From Paraburkholderia susongensis (GTDB taxonomy: Bacteria; Pseudomonadota; Gammaproteobacteria; Burkholderiales; Burkholderiaceae), in NCBI RefSeq assembly GCF_900177725.1, contig NZ_FXAT01000004.1, forward strand, positions 682,001 to 746,000: DNA of 64,000 bases, written 5' to 3'. The number at the start of each line of letters is the position of its first letter. The first letter of the stretch is position 1. Of the stretch, positions 61,800 through 64,000 are shown one piece after another. The position numbers were made by a program, and so were the translations under genes. The notes under the pieces are model-generated. The model saw nothing but the letters and a program-made list of their open reading frames with translations. It made no database searches and was not told the DNA's origin.

Positions 61800-62483
61800 T
61801 CAGGTGCGTGGGCCGCCCAGGCGGTATCGTCGCACATCGTACGTGGTGACCCACGCGGGGCGGTAAACCGCGATCAGCGCCGTCGCCATGCCGGTGAACC
61901 ATGCCTCGCCAGTGGCGAGCAGTAGCATGCTGAACGCATAGCCGGCCGGCACCACGGTCGATGAACCCCCGGCGAGCGCAACATGGATGCCGAGCGCCGC
62001 CGCGGCTGTGAGCGATACGGCGATAGCGGGCGAAACGAAGCCCTGGCCGAAGATGAACATAAAGAGATTGCGCGGCAGCCACGCGGAGCAGATGCGCTGG
62101 AGCACGGTTGAGATACAGACGGGCAACGCGCCGTACACGAGGAACGTCACCGCGATACCTTGCCAGGGGGCGTCGAAGACGACGGCGGCGAGGCCGGTGA
62201 CCACAGCCATGGCGACCAGCGCGAGTCCCCAGTCGAATAGCGTGACGACGAGCGTGGCGCCGAGCAGGTGCATGACGGTGCCGTCATCGAGCCATGCGTT
62301 GCTTGCCCACAGCACCGACACGGCGACGATGATCGCGAGCCAGACGTGCTGGAGCGTGCCGTCCTGAAGTCTTTTGAAAGGATTTTTCCACAGCGCGAGC
62401 GCGATCACCATCGCGCTGGCAATCCAGCCACCGACAGCAACCCAGAACGGAAGCGGTGTGTAGAGGAAACCCATGTATCTCAT
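61800..62483 (-). CDS. Orphan CbiM-like (energy-coupling factor permease) membrane protein
   Basis: A 227-residue membrane protein with six or seven helices. HLLGATLVVTLFDWGLALVA and the long helix pairs (PAIAVSLTAAAALGIHVALA, then AGYAFSMLLLATGEAWFTGM) resemble CbiM-family permeases of cobalt or nickel ECF transporters. The N-terminal His of true CbiM is absent, and no CbiN, CbiQ or CbiO gene is nearby. So transport of a metal is uncertain. Start choice between 62483 and 62474 is open; both have weak Shine-Dalgarno sequences. Family assignment is from memory of similar proteins. Confidence 0.55.
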   Translation of the reverse strand: MRYMGFLYTPLPFWVAVGGWIASAMVIALALWKNPFKRLQDGTLQHVWLAIIVAVSVLWASNAWLDDGTVMHLLGATLVVTLFDWGLALVAMAVVTGLAAVVFDAPWQGIAVTFLVYGALPVCISTVLQRICSAWLPRNLFMFIFGQGFVSPAIAVSLTAAAALGIHVALAGGSSTVVPAGYAFSMLLLATGEAWFTGMATALIAVYRPAWVTTYDVRRYRLGGPRT

Positions 62484-62585
62484 ATTACTCGTTGGACGAG
62501 AAAAGGTGTGAGCGGATTCCATGCCAGCCACCGTCATCCCAGCATGCGCACACACGCGCAACCTGTGTGCGCATGACGATGAGCA

Positions 62586-63467
62586 TCATGTCGAGCCCGG
62601 CGTAACCGGTTTCGGCGTGAGCCCCGGAGGCGGTGCGTCGCCATAGGATGTCGCGGGTTCGGCGGCCATGGGCAGCGCAGGATTTGTGTCGCCGGCCGGC
62701 TGCGGATACTGGAAATGTGCGCGCTTGTGGCGTCGCAGGGGAACCGGGCCCGCCTGCCCCATCGTTACCGGCCGCGCGGTGCTTTCGCCGTTGTTGTGCA
62801 GCACCTGCAGATGGTTCGTGAGCCAGCCGTTGTAAAGCGCGACGGCGGCGGCGCGATTGGGCGCGCCGAGTTGCTGGAATATGCTGGTCAGATGGATCTT
62901 GACCGTGCCTTCGCTAATGCCGAGCGTGCGCGCGATCATCTTGTTGGTGCTGCCCATGTGGACGCAGCGCATGATCTGCTCCTGACGCGGCGACAGTCCG
63001 CTCGAGAGTCTGTTGCGGCGTGGCGGCGGATTCTGTTCGTCGAACAGGCGGATAGCGGTGTCTGCCGGCAACGGGGGATCGAGCGCCAGCGCGCCGGGCG
63101 GCACGTAGTGACCACCGAGCAGCACCATTTCGAAGGCGCGCACGATCAGGCATGGATCGGTGTCGCGCGGCACGACGCCGAGCACGCCTTCGTCCATCAG
63201 CGCGCGCACGAGGGAGGGCGAGGTCCCGTCGGTGAGCACGGCGATCCGCAGTTGGGGATAGTAGCTGAGCAACGTGCGGGCATCCCGAACCGACATCCAG
63301 TCCTGCCAGTCGATCACGATGAGATCGGGCAGGTAACGCTTGAACGGACGTTCAAGCTGGCGCCAGTCCTGGGCTTCGGTAAAACGCGCCAGCCGGTCGA
63401 TTTGCCGCAGCAGGGCTTTGAGTCCATCACGTCGTTCCGCGTTTGAATTGAGAATCGAGAAGCGCAT
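62586..63467 (-). CDS. LuxR/NarL-family response regulator with degenerate receiver
   Basis: A 293-residue protein. Residues 1-125 are a receiver-like domain: the phosphoacceptor Asp is in DLIVIDWQDW and a Thr in AVLTDGTSP, but the N-terminal acidic pair is replaced (ILNSNAERR) and the conserved Lys is Arg (VVPRDTDP). Residues 168-230 form a GerE/LuxR HTH: LSPRQEQIMRCVHMGSTNKM, IARTLGISEGTVKIHLTSIF. A Pro/Ala-rich tail of about 70 residues follows. No sensor kinase is adjacent. GGAGACATGC precedes the ATG. Signal and targets unknown. Confidence 0.85.
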   Translation of the reverse strand: MRFSILNSNAERRDGLKALLRQIDRLARFTEAQDWRQLERPFKRYLPDLIVIDWQDWMSVRDARTLLSYYPQLRIAVLTDGTSPSLVRALMDEGVLGVVPRDTDPCLIVRAFEMVLLGGHYVPPGALALDPPLPADTAIRLFDEQNPPPRRNRLSSGLSPRQEQIMRCVHMGSTNKMIARTLGISEGTVKIHLTSIFQQLGAPNRAAAVALYNGWLTNHLQVLHNNGESTARPVTMGQAGPVPLRRHKRAHFQYPQPAGDTNPALPMAAEPATSYGDAPPPGLTPKPVTPGST

Positions 63468-63622
63468 GCATGTCTCCAGATGAATCGGGCGAAATAGCGC
63501 GACGCACCCGTGCGGTCCATGAACCCGACCCACTCACGGCGATGCATCACCGTGCCTATGATGACAAATTCCCTTCGATTTGACGGCTGTCCAAAAGGCA
63601 TAGGAAGCGTGACTGCACCAAC

Positions 63623-63652
63623 AAAAAACCCCGCGCAAGGCGGGGCTTTTTT
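63623..63652 (-). terminator. Terminator of the DUF2863 gene
   Basis: AAAACCCCGC pairs with GCGGGGCTTTT around a short loop; T-runs occur on both strands. It lies just after the DUF2863 stop when read on the minus strand. The 214-base gap holds nothing else clear. Confidence 0.8.
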
Positions 63653-63681
63653 GCGATAACGCGTGACGCTCGCGTCGATGT

Positions 63682-63999
63682 TCAATGGAAGTGCGGCTGT
63701 GCTGGCTCCGCGTCTTCGGGCATTTCGGCATGAACGATTTCACCGAGCGGGTCCGCATAGAGCGGCACACCACAGTCATCGCAATATTCAGGTTCGAAGC
63801 GGCCCGCGTGGCGGCGCACGTCGGTGATGCCTGTCTCCTTGAGCAGCGCGATGATTTCCTCGAGCGGATCGTCAGAGACGGCAATTTCCTGCGGCTCTTC
63901 GTCGATGCCGGGCTCGCCGTTTTCGCGCCCGTAGAGCGGCCACACGACGCCGTAGATCACGTCGTTACTGCCCTTGCGCGTGAAGCCGACGCGGTATTC
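63682..63999 (-). CDS. DUF2863 family protein, C-terminal part (5' end outside window)
   Basis: The frame stays open to the right edge, so about 105 C-terminal residues are present: EYRVGFTRKGSND near the edge, VIYGVVWPLYGRENGEPG, then LLKETGITDVRRHAGRFEPE and YCDDCGVPLYADPLGEIVHA. The Cys pair in YCDDCGVPLY suggests a small metal site. The segment matches the end of DUF2863 proteins of Burkholderia as I remember them. The family function is unknown. The N-terminal start cannot be given. Transcription ends at 63623-63652. Confidence 0.7.
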   Translation of the reverse strand, partial: EYRVGFTRKGSNDVIYGVVWPLYGRENGEPGIDEEPQEIAVSDDPLEEIIALLKETGITDVRRHAGRFEPEYCDDCGVPLYADPLGEIVHAEMPEDAEPAQPHFH

Positions 64000-64000
64000 G

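Overview
The window is about 64 kb of high-GC chromosome from a Burkholderiaceae betaproteobacterium, most likely Paraburkholderia or Burkholderia sensu lato. This rests on the gene order ilvB-ilvN-ilvC-psd-pssA-leuA, rpsO-pnp, tpiA-secG-tRNA-Leu(GAG)-nuoA..N-DUF2818-NUDIX-DUF1178, and on the protein sequences as remembered for that family. No search was run. Most of the window is housekeeping DNA, with short accessory or poorly described modules between conserved blocks.

Region 1 (1-6.5 kb): the end of an FtsX-type permease, a group II truncated haemoglobin overlapping a DUF924 gene, then on the minus strand a GT39 membrane glycosyltransferase, an SDR oxidoreductase, a LOG-family nucleosidase and a TetR regulator. 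Region 2 (6.5-9.4 kb, minus): a metallophosphoesterase, a GT4 glycosyltransferase and DgkA. The set looks like the PlcP-Agt-Dgk lipid-remodelling pathway used under phosphate limitation, and a Pho-box-like direct repeat precedes it. Region 3 (9.45-10.09 kb): a long inverted repeat with two 189-nt arms that differ at only two positions. Region 4 (10.2-12.5 kb, minus): a compact sigma factor / DUF3619 / DUF3106 / RDD operon that looks like an envelope-sensing sigma module.

Region 5 (12.7-28.3 kb, mostly plus): branched-chain amino acid synthesis (ilvBNC, leuA), phosphatidylethanolamine synthesis (psd, pssA), an orphan amino-acid-type binding protein, rpsO-pnp, a quinone oxidoreductase, tpiA, secG and tRNA-Leu(GAG). 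Region 6 (28.4-43.5 kb): a complete 14-gene complex I operon, nuoA to nuoN. Region 7 (43.5-46.2 kb): DUF2818, a NUDIX hydrolase and DUF1178, with an inserted two-gene cassette (a small basic HicA-like protein and an HTH protein) preceded by a perfect 18-bp inverted repeat.

Region 8 (46.2-56.8 kb): acyl-CoA catabolism. A plus-strand block has two acyl-CoA dehydrogenases and two MaoC hydratases. A minus-strand operon has 3-hydroxyacyl-CoA dehydrogenase, enoyl-CoA hydratase, a histidine phosphatase, an APH-type kinase and an ACAD11-type dehydrogenase, resembling a split version of the ACAD10/11 or Lva route for 4-hydroxyacyl-CoA. Region 9 (56.9-64 kb): an aminotransferase, a PIN protein, YaaA, an M14 carboxypeptidase, a secreted basic-tailed protein, an orphan CbiM-like membrane protein, an atypical LuxR-type response regulator and the end of a DUF2863 gene.

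The best candidates for something undescribed are the palindrome-headed gene pair at 44.6-45.5 kb, the long inverted repeat at 9.45-10.09 kb, and the sigma/DUF3619/DUF3106/RDD operon. All functional calls are by eye from sequence motifs.
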